A DNA stretch of 64,000 bases from contig JBLMYA010000082.1 in NCBI GenBank assembly GCA_050258035.1, positions 12,462-76,461 of the forward strand. The letters are read 5' to 3'. The translations under genes and the position numbers were made by a program. The notes beneath the pieces are model-generated. The model made no database searches. It was not told where the DNA came from and was given only the letters and a program-made list of their open reading frames with translations. This stretch comes from DATBLE01 sp050258035 (lineage in GTDB: Bacteria > Actinomycetota > Thermoleophilia > Gaiellales > Gaiellaceae). How positions within the stretch are numbered: position 1 is the first letter of the stretch; every line of letters begins with the position of its first letter. Below, in pieces: positions 44,481 to 52,194 of the stretch.

Positions 44481-46665
44481 GTGCGGCCGTCCTGTGGGCC
44501 TCGGTGTCGGCGCCGACGAGAAGGAGTTGGTGGTCGAGCACCTCGAGATCGAGCTCCGCGAGAACGAGGGACGCCAGGCGCGGCCCGTGCTCGATCAGTC
44601 CGTGCGCTATCCCGAGTGTTCGCTCCTGCAGCTCTCCGCCGGGCAGCAGGTATGCGGCCAACCGGCGATCCTCCGCGGGTGCCTCCGGCGGCAGCGCGGA
44701 GAGACGGGCCCACAAGGCGTCCGTCGGCCGGGTCTCGAAAGCCGCGCCCGTCAGGGCGTTCGCGAGCGTGAAGCTCTTGCGCGGATACACGACTGGCATC
44801 GGCAGCTCGAATCGCTCGTACACGGGCTTCAGCTGCGCGAAGTACGCGACCTCGCTCGGGCCGGCGACGTAGGCGGCGGTCGGGAAGAGGAGGTCCTGGT
44901 AGAGCGGCCGCAGGAGAACGTTCGGGCTGAACTCCTCGGGCGAGGCACGGAAGCGAGACCGAAGCTCGGCGGCGGTGACCGTGGGTCCATCACGGCTGAC
45001 CTGGAATCCCGCGGGCCCGCAGCGGATCCGGAACCGCTCCGAGACACCGGAGAAGAGGTTCAGCCGGTCGTTTCGAACAGGTACCTGTATCGGATACCCA
45101 CGCGCGGCGAGCTTCGCCGTCGCCGACAGAGCTGCCGCCGCCGTCGGGGAGGGGAAGTTCAGCTCGGGTTCGAGCTTCGGCATTCCGAGTCGCCGGAGCC
45201 TCGGGTCGCGGGGATCCACGACGACGAGCCCCGTCCCCTCGAACAGCTTCGCGAGGAGGCGAGCGAAGGCGTCGGAGAAGCCCTCGCCTGCTCGGAACGA
45301 CTCTCCGAGCAGGTCGAGCGCCGCATCCAGGTGCGGGGATCCGGGAGCGTTCTCGGCGAGTCGAGCGAGCGCTTCGGAGATAGCCCCGTCCAGCTTCACC
45401 GCGCCGATGGGCTCCACTCTTCGCTCGATCCCGTGTGCCCACGAGATGGACACAGGGGCGCCGTCGTGGCCCTGGACATGGACGTGGTCGACACGCCTGA
45501 GCTCGTGGTCGTCGTTCGCGATCCAGAACAGAGGCACGTGCGCGCGGCCGGTCTGCTGCTCGAACTTCCGCGAGAGTCGGATCGCGGTCGCAGCCTTGTA
45601 GAGGTTGTAGAGGGGCCCGCCGAACAGCGCCGGCTGCTGACCGGTCACGACCGCGACGCACGCTCGCTCCCGCAGGCGCTCGACGTTCCCCACGGTCGCC
45701 GGCCCGCCACCGAAGCAGCGGTTCTGGTCGAGCAGGACGTCGGCCACCTCGTCGCGCGGCAACGGTCGCGCTGCGGCAGCTCGGGCTGCGCGAGCGAATG
45801 CGTCGTCGTCTCGGAAGTCGTGCGCGAACAGGTCGGCCACCTGCTCGGCGCCGCCGACGTAGTCGACGAAGAGGGGCGGAAGCCCCGGAAGGAGCCCGAC
45901 GGGCACACTCCGGCTCGACGCCGGCGACGTCCGGACCGGTCCGGTGCCGTCGCGGACGACCCAGCAGTACAGCTCGACGAAGCCCCGCTCGTTGGGTCCG
46001 AACTCGTCGACCCTCGTGATCCGGAAGCCCGCGTCCCGGAGGCTGTCGAGGAAGTCGGCATGACGCCAGTGATGGGTCGGCTTCTCGGGGATGCCCTCCC
46101 GGCGAAGCTGCCTGACGACGTAGAACGTCTCCTCCTCGCGGCTCGAGTGGACTGTGAGCCCGATGAGCAGCTCGGCGGCGGGCTGCGCGATTCGGTGAAG
46201 CTCGCCGAGCGCCCGCACGCCGTCGGCGCGATGCCCTTCCATGTCCTGCAGGACGAAGAGGCACAGCACGACGTCGGCCGAGGCGTCCGCGAGCGGGAGA
46301 GCCCGCACGTCGCCCTCGATCGCGCGTGTCCGGGGCCTGGATCGGTGCGCTCGGCGAAACTCGGCCACTGCTCCGGGCACGATGTCGAGCCCGACGTAGG
46401 AGCGCCATGGCGCGCGCCGCGTGTCGCTCTCGGCCGAGTGTCGCGCACCACCGATGCTGGCGGCCGCGAGTCCCGCGATCGCACCGTTCCAGCAACCGAT
46501 GTCGACGATCCTCCGGTCGGTCGGCAGAGGTTCGAGAAATGCACGGACGACCTCTGGATGGCCGCACTGCGTGGTGTCCAGAGCTCCCCACAAGCCTCGC
46601 AGCGCCGCGGCGGCGTTGCTCTCGCGCGCGGTGGCCGCCCGGGGAACGACGACGGCCTCGCTCAT
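44473..46665 (-). CDS. bshC: Fusion: SAM methyltransferase + BshC (bacillithiol cysteine-adding enzyme)
   Basis: A 730-residue fusion. Residues 45-240 are a class I methyltransferase: RRIVDIGCWNGAIAGL (motif I), YVGLDIVPG, EGDVRALPLADASADVVLCLFVLQDMEG. Residues about 255-730 match BshC, the last enzyme of bacillithiol synthesis which joins cysteine to glucosaminyl-malate: VVTGQQPALFGGPLYNLYKAATAI (340-361) and PLFWIANDDHELRRV (378-392) are BshC hallmarks, and FPSPTAAA with the late VYPRKSFTL also fit. The BshC part (about 475 residues) is a little shorter than the 540-residue Bacillus enzyme. The fused methyltransferase suggests that the thiol is methylated, as in N-methyl-bacillithiol of green sulfur bacteria, made there by a separate methyltransferase (NmbA). 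It is divergent from bshA and overlaps the downstream PIG-L gene by 8 nt. Confidence 0.88.
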   Translation of the reverse strand: MSEAVVVPRAATARESNAAAALRGLWGALDTTQCGHPEVVRAFLEPLPTDRRIVDIGCWNGAIAGLAAASIGGARHSAESDTRRAPWRSYVGLDIVPGAVAEFRRAHRSRPRTRAIEGDVRALPLADASADVVLCLFVLQDMEGHRADGVRALGELHRIAQPAAELLIGLTVHSSREEETFYVVRQLRREGIPEKPTHHWRHADFLDSLRDAGFRITRVDEFGPNERGFVELYCWVVRDGTGPVRTSPASSRSVPVGLLPGLPPLFVDYVGGAEQVADLFAHDFRDDDAFARAARAAAARPLPRDEVADVLLDQNRCFGGGPATVGNVERLRERACVAVVTGQQPALFGGPLYNLYKAATAIRLSRKFEQQTGRAHVPLFWIANDDHELRRVDHVHVQGHDGAPVSISWAHGIERRVEPIGAVKLDGAISEALARLAENAPGSPHLDAALDLLGESFRAGEGFSDAFARLLAKLFEGTGLVVVDPRDPRLRRLGMPKLEPELNFPSPTAAAALSATAKLAARGYPIQVPVRNDRLNLFSGVSERFRIRCGPAGFQVSRDGPTVTAAELRSRFRASPEEFSPNVLLRPLYQDLLFPTAAYVAGPSEVAYFAQLKPVYERFELPMPVVYPRKSFTLANALTGAAFETRPTDALWARLSALPPEAPAEDRRLAAYLLPGGELQERTLGIAHGLIEHGPRLASLVLAELDLEVLDHQLLLVGADTEAHRTAARA

Positions 46666-46779
46666 CGCTGCGCGGAGCAGCCCTGCCGGCCGAGGCGGAT
46701 CCTCACCGTCGCATCAAGAGCCGTAGCACTCACCGCCATTCCAACAACAGCGAGCGCCGACCGAGACGATGCGGGGGCC

Positions 46780-46808
46780 TTGACACGACCGGCGCGCAAT
46801 TCCATGCT
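46780..46808 (+). promoter_or_regulatory. Possible promoter of bshA-bshB1
   Basis: TTGACA at 46780-46785 is a perfect -35. With a 17-bp spacer, CATGCT at 46803-46808 is a weak -10. It lies in the 259-nt gap between the divergent bshC and bshA genes and would give a leader of about 110 nt before the TTG start at 46925. Confidence 0.4.
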
Positions 46809-46924
46809 TCCGCAGGTCGCAGGCAAAGTCAAGCATCGTGGCATGCGGACGCGGCCACTTTCCGGGAAGGGAGAAGAGCGCTGCAGGCGGGCGTCGTCGA
46901 CGTCATAGGGATCGCGGTCGGCCC

Positions 46925-48079
46925 TTGAGGGTCGCGCTTCTTTGTCACGCCAGCCTCGGCGGTAGCTCACGGGTCGCGACACGGCTCGGCTGCGCCCTCG
47001 AACGCCTGGGACACTCGGTCTCGCTCGTCTCGGCGTCCAGGCCACCGGCGCCGGCCAAGGAGCTGTCGGCAATCCGCCTCGAGCCGTTCGAGGCGGGGCG
47101 AACGCGAGGCTGGACGACCGTCATCGAGCCGACGTGGGACACCTGGCGGCTCGCAGCACTCGAGCGACGCGTCGAGGCGGTGATCCGTCGGGACCGCGTT
47201 GAGGTCGTGCACTACCACTACGCCTGGCCGTTCGCACACATCGTCCCGCGCTTGAAGGCGCGCCTGGGCCTGGCCGCACCTGTCTTCGTCGGAACGCTGC
47301 ACGGCACCGACGTCACGCGTGCACCGACCGATGCGTTCGCCGCGCTCCGGTTCACGGACGTCTACACGACGGTATCGCAGACCTACGCGCACCTCGCCCG
47401 CGAGCGTCTCGTGCTCGCGCACACGCCGCTTGTGATCCCGAATTTCGTCGATCTGGACGACTTCACGCCCAGCTTCGACTTCACGCACGTCCGAGCTCAG
47501 CGGGCGAAGCCCCGGCTCGTCCACGTCTCCAACTACCGGCAGGTGAAGAACCCCCAGGGTGTTGCCGACATCTTCGTGGCACTCCGGACGAAGATTCCCG
47601 CCGAGCTATGGCTCGTCGGCGAGGGGCCTGGTCTCCAGGAGCTGACGACGACGCTCGATCGGGCCGGCGTCGGCGCCGATGTCCGAGTTCTCGGCTACCG
47701 GTCCGACATCGGTCAGGTGCTGGCGGAGTGCGACCTGCTCCTGATGACCAGCTGGGAGGAGAGCTTCTGTCTCGCCGTCCTCGAGGCGATGACATGCGGG
47801 CTCTCGGTCGTGGCAACCGCCGTGGGCGGCCTGACGGAGCTCGCGGAGCACGGCCAGACGGCGATGCTCTACCAGCCCGGGGACCACCGGGAAGGCGCAC
47901 GGCTCGCGCTGCACCTGCTGACGCACGACGACCTGAGGCTGCGGATGAGGCGGTTTGCGGCCAGGCATGCCCGTACCTTCTCTGCCGGCTCCGTTGTCCG
48001 CCGCTACGAGGCCCTCTACCGATCGGCCTGCTCGTCACTTCGTTCGTTGGAGGAACCGCTTGCGATTGAAGCCGTCTGA
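46925..48079 (+). CDS. bshA: BshA-like N-acetyl-glucosaminyl malate synthase
   Basis: A 384-residue GT4 glycosyltransferase close to BshA, which joins UDP-N-acetylglucosamine to L-malate. Matching stretches: LGGSSRVATRLGCALERLGHSVSLVS, VEVVHYHYAWPFAHIV, VGTLHGTDVT, YTTVSQTYAHLA, TPLVIPNFVDLDDFTP, HVSNYRQVKNP and the donor-site LLMTSWEESFCLAVLEAMTCGLSVVATAVGG (E-x7-E). Length equals the Bacillus enzyme (377). MshA, the mycothiol counterpart, is related, but the HYHYA, HGTDVT and NFVD patterns favour BshA. The start is taken at TTG 46925 because preceding sequence is Arg-rich and unlike the family; it has no clear ribosome site. The gene is overlapped at its 3' end by the bshB1-like gene. Confidence 0.85.
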   Translation: MRVALLCHASLGGSSRVATRLGCALERLGHSVSLVSASRPPAPAKELSAIRLEPFEAGRTRGWTTVIEPTWDTWRLAALERRVEAVIRRDRVEVVHYHYAWPFAHIVPRLKARLGLAAPVFVGTLHGTDVTRAPTDAFAALRFTDVYTTVSQTYAHLARERLVLAHTPLVIPNFVDLDDFTPSFDFTHVRAQRAKPRLVHVSNYRQVKNPQGVADIFVALRTKIPAELWLVGEGPGLQELTTTLDRAGVGADVRVLGYRSDIGQVLAECDLLLMTSWEESFCLAVLEAMTCGLSVVATAVGGLTELAEHGQTAMLYQPGDHREGARLALHLLTHDDLRLRMRRFAARHARTFSAGSVVRRYEALYRSACSSLRSLEEPLAIEAV

Positions 48080-48824
48080 GCGGGTCGACGGCATCGACGT
48101 AGTCGCCTTCTCGCCTCATCCCGACGATGTCGAGTTCTTCTGTGGCGGGACGCTGCTGCTCGCCGCGGACGCCGGTCAATCGACGGCCGTCGTCGACCTG
48201 ACCGAGGGCGAGCTCTCCACGAGCGGCGATCCCGGACGCCGCTCGGCCGAACGCACGGCCGCCACCGAGCTGCTCGGCCTGGCTGCGCGAATGTCGCTCC
48301 ATCTGCCGGATGGCTCGCTCGGGACCGATTCGGGTCATCGCGCGGCCGTCGTCGAGGCTCTCCGCGAGCTCAGGCCGACGGTGGTGCTCGCGCCCTACTG
48401 GGAGGATCGCCACCCCGACCATGCGGCCGCGGGCGGGATGCTGCGGGAGGCGTGTTTCCTCTCCGGGGTCGAGAAGTACGGCGCCGGGCCGGCGCACAGG
48501 CCGCTGCGGATCTACTGGTACATGCTGCATCACGTCTTCGAGCCTTCGGTCGTGATCGACGTCGGCTCGGTCTGGGAGCGTCGCAGCCGCCTCCTCGAGA
48601 TCTACGCAAGCCAGTTGTGGCCCGGCGTGGGCGCGAGCCCGACCGCGATCAACGACGGCCGTTTTGCCGCGATGCTGTCCGCGCGCGCGACCTGCTTCGG
48701 CGCGATGGTCGGTGTCGACTACGGTGAGCCGTTCCACGTCCAGGGTCCCGTCCTCTTGCGCTCGTTCCCCGATCTCGAGGAGCGAGCGGCGGGCCGCGCT
48801 CCCCGCTACCAGGCCTACGTATGA
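48060..48824 (+). CDS. bshB1: BshB1-type PIG-L deacetylase of bacillithiol synthesis
   Basis: A 254-residue LmbE-family zinc deacetylase. VVAFSPHPDDVEFFCGGTLLLAA near the N-terminus gives the His-Pro-Asp-Asp zinc site, DLTEGELSTSGDPGRRSAERTAA is close to BshB1's LTEGE-S-x-x-GT-x-x-x-R pattern, and WEDRHPDHAAAGGML supplies the second zinc His pair. It should remove the acetyl group from GlcNAc-malate made by BshA. TTG 48060 is the preferred start because GGAGG lies seven bases upstream; this gives a 20-nt overlap with bshA and normal length for the family (230-250). So the cluster has a complete BshA-BshB-BshC set. Confidence 0.87.
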   Translation: MRLKPSERVDGIDVVAFSPHPDDVEFFCGGTLLLAADAGQSTAVVDLTEGELSTSGDPGRRSAERTAATELLGLAARMSLHLPDGSLGTDSGHRAAVVEALRELRPTVVLAPYWEDRHPDHAAAGGMLREACFLSGVEKYGAGPAHRPLRIYWYMLHHVFEPSVVIDVGSVWERRSRLLEIYASQLWPGVGASPTAINDGRFAAMLSARATCFGAMVGVDYGEPFHVQGPVLLRSFPDLEERAAGRAPRYQAYV

Positions 48825-48871
48825 CGACGGCGCCGCGCGGTCCGGCCGACCGGCGGGCTCGGGCCAGACCG

Positions 48872-48901
48872 TTGACTCGATCTGGACGGCTCGCCAATAA
48901 T
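48872..48901 (+). promoter_or_regulatory. Promoter of the radical SAM-P450 operon
   Basis: TTGACT (48872-48877) and AATAAT (48896-48901) are separated by 18 bp, a good housekeeping promoter, in the gap before the radical SAM gene. Its ribosome site AGAGGAGG lies at 48918-48925 ahead of GTG 48931. Confidence 0.6.
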
Positions 48902-48930
48902 CCGCCTTCGGGCCGGTAGAGGAGGATGAG

Positions 48931-50925
48931 GTGGGCGTAACGCCGCGCGACGTCGTGAAGGTCGGGTTCGTGCAGATGAACACGGCTGTGGACTCGTCCC
49001 TCTACCTGCCCTACTCGGTCGCTCTGCTGCAGGCGTACCTCCAGGAGCATTCGGAGCGGCCGGAGCGCTACGCGTTCGGAGTCCCGATCATCCACCGGCT
49101 CACGCCGAGCGCTGCGGTGGCGGCGATCGGCGACGCCCACATCGTGGGTTTCAGCATGTACGTGTGGAACGGGAACCGTAACCTCGCGATCGCGCGCGAG
49201 CTGAAGGCGGCGCGGCCGGACACGCTCATCGTCTTCGGCGGCCCGCACGTGCCGGACGACGCCGAGGAGTTCCTCCGCGCGCACCCGTTCATCGACGTGG
49301 CCTGCCACGGCGAGGGAGAGCAGACGTTCCTCGAGATCGCCGAGCGATACCCCGATCGGAGCTGGGAGGGCGTGGCGAGCGTCAGCTTCATCGACGGGTC
49401 CGGGCGGTTCGTCGCCATGCCGAGGCGGCCGCGGATCGCGGACCTCTCCCTCGTGCCATCGCCATTCCTCGACGGCGTCTTCGCCCCGCTCATCGAGTCG
49501 CTTCCGGGCGTCGCGTGGCGGACGGTCTGGGAGACCAACCGTGGGTGTCCCTTCAAATGCACGTTCTGCGACTGGGGGTCGGCGATCGCGGGAAAGGTGC
49601 ACCGGTTCGAGCTCGAGCGCATCCACGCCGAAGCGGACTGGATCGCCCTCAACCGGATCGACTACCTCTTCATCGGCGATGCGAACTTCGGGATCCTCCC
49701 CCGCGACGTAGAGATCGCCGAGGCAGTCGTCGCGGCCGCGAAGCGCCACGGATATCCGACGAAGGTGCTCGTCCAGCAGACGAAGAACGCGACCGAGCGC
49801 GCCTATCAGACGATGAAGACCATCGCCGACGCCGGCCTCGCGACCGAGATGAACATCTCGATCCAGACGACGACGCCGGGGGTGCTCGAAGCGGTCAAGC
49901 GACAGAACATCTCGCTCGAGACGTACGCCGAGCTCCAGCGGCGTTTCGTGCACGACGGAATTCCGACGTTCGTCGACATGATCGTCGGCCTCCCGGCGGA
50001 GACGGTCCAGTCGTTCAAGGAGAGCGTGTCGAGTGTCGTCGAGCGCGGACAACACCACCGGGTCCAGTTCCACAACCTGACGATCCTCCCGAACGCCGAG
50101 ATGGGCGACCCGGATTACCAGAGGCAGTACGCGTTGAAGACGGTCACCTGCAAGATCGTCAACAACCATGCGTCCGCCGACGCGCCTCCTGACGACATCT
50201 TCGAAACGCAGGACCTCGTCGTCTCGTCCTCGTCCTACGACGAGGAGGGGTGGCGGGAGATGCGCTCCTTCGCGTGGCTGACGCTCCTCTACCACATGCA
50301 CCACGTGCTGCTGCCGTCGATCCTCGTCACCTGGCAGCTGTCGAACCTGCCGATCTGGCGCGCAATCGACGCGCTGGTCATGGCCGATCCCGACCGGTGC
50401 CCAACCCTCGCCGAGATGCGCGGGTTCTGCCTCGGCTTCGCCGAGAGGATGCAGCAGGGCGGCGACGAGTACGTCTACGCGGAGGACTGGCTGAACCAGT
50501 TCTGGACGGTCGACGAGTTCCTGTTGATCAGGCTCTGCCTCGAGGACCGGCTGGCCGACCTCTACGCCGAGGCCCGCGAGGCGCTGATGCCGCTGCTGCC
50601 GCCGGCCTCCGCCGGCCTCGATCCGAGGCGCGTGCTCGGCGATGCGATCCGGCTCAACGAGGCGAGGATGCGGCATCCGCTCGCCGAGGGCCGCGTCGTC
50701 CTCGACTGCGACTACGACGTCCAGGCGTTCTCCGAGGCGGCCCTGCACGGAGAAGAGCCGGTGCTGCGCCGCGGGCCGATCTCGTACGCGGTCGAGCACC
50801 GGCGGCCGCCCGACCTCGACGCATGGCTGCTCGGCATCGTCCGCGACCGCGCAGAGGACAAGCTGGCGGATGTGGTCGTCCTGCGGCAGATGCCGGCCGA
50901 GGCCATGGCCGTACCCGGCTCGTGA
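48931..50925 (+). CDS. Cobalamin-binding-domain radical SAM enzyme
   Basis: A 664-residue class B-like radical SAM protein. Residues 10-150 form a B12-binding-like Rossmann domain (VGFVQMNTAVDSSLYLPYSVALLQAYL, IVGFSMY, LIVFGGPHVP). The iron-sulfur signature CPFKCTFCDWG (C-x3-C-x2-C) lies at about residue 206, followed by YLFIGDANFGILPRD and IVGLPAETVQSFKE. The usual cobalamin His motif (DxHxxG) is not seen, so B12 dependence is uncertain. Class B enzymes methylate unreactive carbons or rearrange skeletons in natural-product pathways. A C-terminal 250-residue helical region is unassigned. The start GTG has a strong ribosome site. It overlaps the P450 gene by 4 nt, so the enzymes likely act on the same compound. 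Confidence 0.88.
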   Translation: MGVTPRDVVKVGFVQMNTAVDSSLYLPYSVALLQAYLQEHSERPERYAFGVPIIHRLTPSAAVAAIGDAHIVGFSMYVWNGNRNLAIARELKAARPDTLIVFGGPHVPDDAEEFLRAHPFIDVACHGEGEQTFLEIAERYPDRSWEGVASVSFIDGSGRFVAMPRRPRIADLSLVPSPFLDGVFAPLIESLPGVAWRTVWETNRGCPFKCTFCDWGSAIAGKVHRFELERIHAEADWIALNRIDYLFIGDANFGILPRDVEIAEAVVAAAKRHGYPTKVLVQQTKNATERAYQTMKTIADAGLATEMNISIQTTTPGVLEAVKRQNISLETYAELQRRFVHDGIPTFVDMIVGLPAETVQSFKESVSSVVERGQHHRVQFHNLTILPNAEMGDPDYQRQYALKTVTCKIVNNHASADAPPDDIFETQDLVVSSSSYDEEGWREMRSFAWLTLLYHMHHVLLPSILVTWQLSNLPIWRAIDALVMADPDRCPTLAEMRGFCLGFAERMQQGGDEYVYAEDWLNQFWTVDEFLLIRLCLEDRLADLYAEAREALMPLLPPASAGLDPRRVLGDAIRLNEARMRHPLAEGRVVLDCDYDVQAFSEAALHGEEPVLRRGPISYAVEHRRPPDLDAWLLGIVRDRAEDKLADVVVLRQMPAEAMAVPGS

Positions 50926-52154
50926 CCAGGCCCGGAGGCAAGCGCACGAGCACCCCCGGAGCCGACGGCTTCGCGCGCGAAGGCTCCGTTCACGACGACC
51001 CGTTCCCGTTCTTCGCGAGGCTCCGCCGCGAGGATCCGCTTCATCGCGACGGGAACGGCCTCTGTCGCCTGACCCGCTACGACGACGTCGTGGCCGTCTT
51101 CCGCGACGACCGGCTGAGCGCGAACGACGAGCGCTGGCAGCAGGCCGATCCCATCGCGGACACCCTCGGTGGATTCGACAGCCCCGTTGCACGGGCGAGG
51201 CGGCAGTGGTTCCTCAACCTCGACGATCCCGAGCACCGCCGGCTGCGGGCCGGGGTCGCGTCGTCATTCACTCCGCGCGCAAGCGCCTCGTACCGCCCGG
51301 CGATCCAGTCCGCGCTCGACCATCTGCTCGAGCGCCTCCACGGCTCCAACGAGGCCGACCTGCTCGAATCGGTGCTCCGACCGCTGCCCGCGGCTGCGGT
51401 TGCGTCGGCGTTCGGCTTCCCGGCGGCCGACTGGGAGCAGCTTTCCGCGTGGATCCGCGACGTCAACCGCAATTTCGACCGCACGAGGACCGCCGAGGAG
51501 GCCGAGCAGATGAACCGGGCGGTCGTCGACCTGGAGGCGTACCTGGCGGAGAGGATCGCCGGCGCCGCCGACGACCACGCATTCTCGCGACTCGTGCGCG
51601 AGGCACGCGAGCGGGGGCTCAGCGACATCGAACTGGTCCGGACGCTGACGATCATCTTCGTCGCGGGTCAGCACGTCATGGTCAAGCTCTTCGGCGGCTG
51701 CGTCATCCGGCTGTTCACGGGCAGCGAGCAGGAGCGGGAACGGCTGCGGAACGACCCGGAGCAGATCCCGGACTTCGTCGACGAGATGCTCCGGTGGGAC
51801 AACCCGGTACAGGGCCTGAAGCGAATCGCAACAACTGACGTCGAGCTTCCGTCGGGCGTCGTTCCCCGGGACCAGGTCGTCGTCGTCGTGCTCCCGTCGG
51901 CACTCCGCGACGAGACGGTCTTCCCCGAGCCGGACGTGTTCGATCCGGGCCGGCGCGACCCGAGCGCGATCCCGTTCGGCGTCGGAACGCACTTCTGCCT
52001 TGGTGCCTACATCGCGAAGCTCGAAGCCCTCGTCTTGATCGAGACCTTGCTGCGCCGGTTCCAGGGCCTCGCGTTCGCTGGCGAGCCGCCCGTGCTGCCG
52101 GTCTCGCGCCGAGGCGTCCCCCCGCTGAACGTCGTCTGGGACCGTCTCGTCTGA
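50922..52154 (+). CDS. Cytochrome P450 with atypical I-helix
   Basis: A 410-residue soluble bacterial P450. The heme loop is PFGVGTHFCLG (Cys359 ligand), the ExxR motif is EMLR (Glu288-Arg291), and WFLNLDDPEHRRLR is the C-helix. The I-helix reads VAGQHVMV: at the usual acid-alcohol pair (A-G-x-Asp/Glu-Thr) it has His251 and Val252, so the normal proton-delivery residues for oxygen activation are missing. This occurs in peroxygenases, in some biosynthetic P450s and in those doing non-monooxygenase chemistry. It starts with GTG overlapping the radical SAM stop (GTGA), so the pair is translationally coupled. Confidence 0.92.
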   Translation: MTRPGGKRTSTPGADGFAREGSVHDDPFPFFARLRREDPLHRDGNGLCRLTRYDDVVAVFRDDRLSANDERWQQADPIADTLGGFDSPVARARRQWFLNLDDPEHRRLRAGVASSFTPRASASYRPAIQSALDHLLERLHGSNEADLLESVLRPLPAAAVASAFGFPAADWEQLSAWIRDVNRNFDRTRTAEEAEQMNRAVVDLEAYLAERIAGAADDHAFSRLVREARERGLSDIELVRTLTIIFVAGQHVMVKLFGGCVIRLFTGSEQERERLRNDPEQIPDFVDEMLRWDNPVQGLKRIATTDVELPSGVVPRDQVVVVVLPSALRDETVFPEPDVFDPGRRDPSAIPFGVGTHFCLGAYIAKLEALVLIETLLRRFQGLAFAGEPPVLPVSRRGVPPLNVVWDRLV

Positions 52155-52175
52155 GCGCGACGCCCGGTCGCGAGA

Positions 52176-52192
52176 CGCCCGGCGCCGGGGCG
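52176..52192. terminator. Hairpin between convergent P450 and amidohydrolase-kinase genes
   Basis: CGCCC (52176-52180) pairs with GGGCG (52188-52192) around a GC-rich 7-nt loop in the 40-nt gap. No U-run is present, so terminator function is only positional. Confidence 0.3.
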
Positions 52193-52194
52193 AA

